Assembly (NCBI RefSeq): GCF_036669915.1
Contig: NC_089315.1
Location: 9,448,874 to 9,512,873 of the forward strand
Source: Pocillopora verrucosa
Taxonomy: Eukaryota; Cnidaria; Anthozoa; Scleractinia; Pocilloporidae
Direction: 5' to 3'
Length of the DNA stretch: 64,000 nucleotides
Made by a program: the position numbers and the translations under genes. Shown here in pieces: positions 62,899 to 64,000 of the stretch (position 1 is its first letter; each line of letters opens with the position of its first letter). The notes beneath the pieces are model-generated. The model was given only the letters and a program-made list of their open reading frames with translations, was not told the DNA's origin and made no database searches.

Positions 62899-63021
62899 TT
62901 ACGATTTCATAGTTTTCTTCCTGTCTTTCGTTGTTTTAAGGTTTTTTGCGTCCTCGTCCTTTGGCAAATTTCCAGTTACGCTTCCCTTCACTCTTTTGGT
63001 CGGTTTACTCTTGCTAGTTTC
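62899..63021 (-). CDS. Possible terminal exon of an unrecognised minus-strand gene
   Basis: A strong acceptor on the minus strand (a poly-T run then GCCAACAG) opens 40 codons of Lys/Thr-rich sequence, ETSKSKPTKRVKGSVTGNLP then KDEDAKNLKTTKDRKKTMKS and a stop. The composition suits a basic nuclear-protein tail. It could belong to the same gene as the acidic exon at 63794-63951 by alternative splicing, but I found no linking donor. A hydrophobic plus-strand frame overlaps it. Confidence 0.3.
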   Translation of the reverse strand, partial: ETSKSKPTKRVKGSVTGNLPKDEDAKNLKTTKDRKKTMKS

Positions 63022-63793
63022 CTGTTGGCAAAAAAAAACTACCATTATAGGTGTGAAATTGAACGATGAATATAGAGCCAATCAGCATAAAAAAAGTGCT
63101 TCGTTCCACTTGAAATACAAACAGGAACTAAGATTTAACTGGAAACTGGTGAAATGACGGAATTGCACTTCAAGTTAGTCAGATTTGACATCTATCATGG
63201 GACAAGAGCCTTCTTGCGTTGAATAACAAAATATCAACGCAGGAGGCAAAGAGAAACATTGATAAACACCTTTACTGATATTGTAACTTAGTTCAATCTC
63301 ATTCAGTGTTGGCTCACAGAGAAAGTTACTTTACCTTAAGCGTTCTTTTCAATCCACTTTGATTTTTTTTCTCATACGTATCATCCTCATCTGAACATAA
63401 AATCAATCGTTAGAAGAAAGGCACGGTACTCCAAAAAGTGACTTCAATTAATTAAGAAAACACAAATAAACAGACGATTGCCCGTTCTTGACTTGGAAAC
63501 ACATTACAAAGTTACGTGTTTTCGATCTCGGTAAAGCAATCTGGAAGAAAATTCTCAAAAACTTGTTCGTTTATTTCTTTTTTGTCGCCCGACGGACTCT
63601 CCTCAGAGAAGGGGTAGTCCAAAGTTACGGTTATACACTGCAAAGCACAATCGTCAAATCACACTCAGACAACTCAGATGAATTAAGAATTAACAGACCA
63701 CTACTCGTTGGAAATTATTCGTAGGCCATGTACTGAGGTCTCAATTAGAGGGAGGAAAGAAAAGAGTACGAACTAAATCTTGTAAATAATTTG
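63022..63793. other. Spacer or intron of the right-end minus-strand gene
   Basis: No clear exon. A minus-strand frame around 63520-63640 (LDYPFSEESPSGDKKEINEQ) has protein-like composition but no firm splice sites. Confidence 0.25.
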
Positions 63794-63951
63794 TCATGAT
63801 ACACCACCTTCTGAAGAGAATTCTCCACCAGAGTCACCCTCGTCCATCTTCTCCTCTCCATCTTCGTCAGGTTCTGATTCTGATTCAAGGTCAGACGGAA
63901 CCCACATGTCTTCGTCTGCATCCTCAGATTCAAGGTTCTTGTCTTTTATAA
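63794..63951 (-). CDS. Acidic C-terminal exon of a minus-strand gene entering from the right
   Basis: A pyrimidine-rich CTCTCTTATGTCAG acceptor is followed by a frame reading IKDKNLESEDADEDMWVPSD, LESESEPDEDGEEKMDEGDS and GGEFSSEGGVS to a stop. Runs of Asp, Glu and Ser are common at the C-termini of nucleolar and chromatin proteins. The exon enters in phase 1. The body of the gene lies beyond the right edge, so no product is named. Confidence 0.45.
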
Positions 63952-64000
63952 CTGACATAAGAGAGGATCATTCAATTTAATTTGAATTTCTGAAGAGAAT

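Noticed and set aside
62783-63157. 124-codon plus-strand frame with hydrophobic stretches as a membrane protein
   Set aside because: Its hydrophobic part is the complement of a poly-T acceptor and a Lys-rich minus-strand exon candidate.

Overview
The window is animal nuclear DNA: AT-rich, with intron-split genes and GT-AG junctions, and packed with short hairpin transposons. I infer a cnidarian, probably a stony coral or other anthozoan. The evidence is the ASPM, UAP56 and FPGS orthologues, small secreted C-type lectins, and repeat types I associate with anthozoan genomes. No database was consulted. Exon borders below were read by hand from reading frame, splice signals and family knowledge.

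Layout. (1) 1-13.3 kb is a compact gene neighbourhood. It holds the 5' end of a folylpolyglutamate synthase gene (minus), a complete 7-exon UAP56/DDX39B-type RNA helicase (minus), and a 5-exon class V aminotransferase-like gene (plus) that shares a roughly 0.5 kb head-to-head promoter with the helicase. A 64-bp minisatellite lies just behind the aminotransferase stop. (2) 14.3-17.1 kb is a decayed non-LTR retrotransposon broken by two younger insertions. (3) 17.1-44.4 kb is a repeat-rich accessory region. It carries three two-exon secreted C-type lectin genes (A minus, B minus, C plus) plus lectin relics. A and C form an inverted segmental duplication, and a separate 1.9-kb block is directly duplicated (30.3 and 42.5 kb). 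The same region holds a 2.67-kb near-perfect palindrome (21.3-24.0 kb), a broken copy of the aminotransferase last exon, transposase and SAP-domain fragments, and a 6.1-kb PIF/Harbinger element. A Penelope-like 3' end and a Mutator-like element are inserted inside the Harbinger. (4) 46.0-62.0 kb is one gene, ASPM, read as 26 exons coding about 2,734 residues: an ASH domain, two calponin-homology regions, about 65 IQ motifs (mostly in one 3.7-kb exon) and a conserved C-terminal region. (5) 62-64 kb holds possible terminal exons of a minus-strand gene with charged or acidic tails.

The genes form no operon or shared pathway. The unique genes at each end are ordinary housekeeping or cell-division genes. 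The middle is a lectin cluster that appears to have grown by duplication and inversion in a transposon-dense segment. Points for follow-up are the giant palindrome with hairpins nested in its ends, the hammerhead-ribozyme-like motifs in two repeat families, the nested insertions, and palindromic elements shared between introns of unrelated genes.
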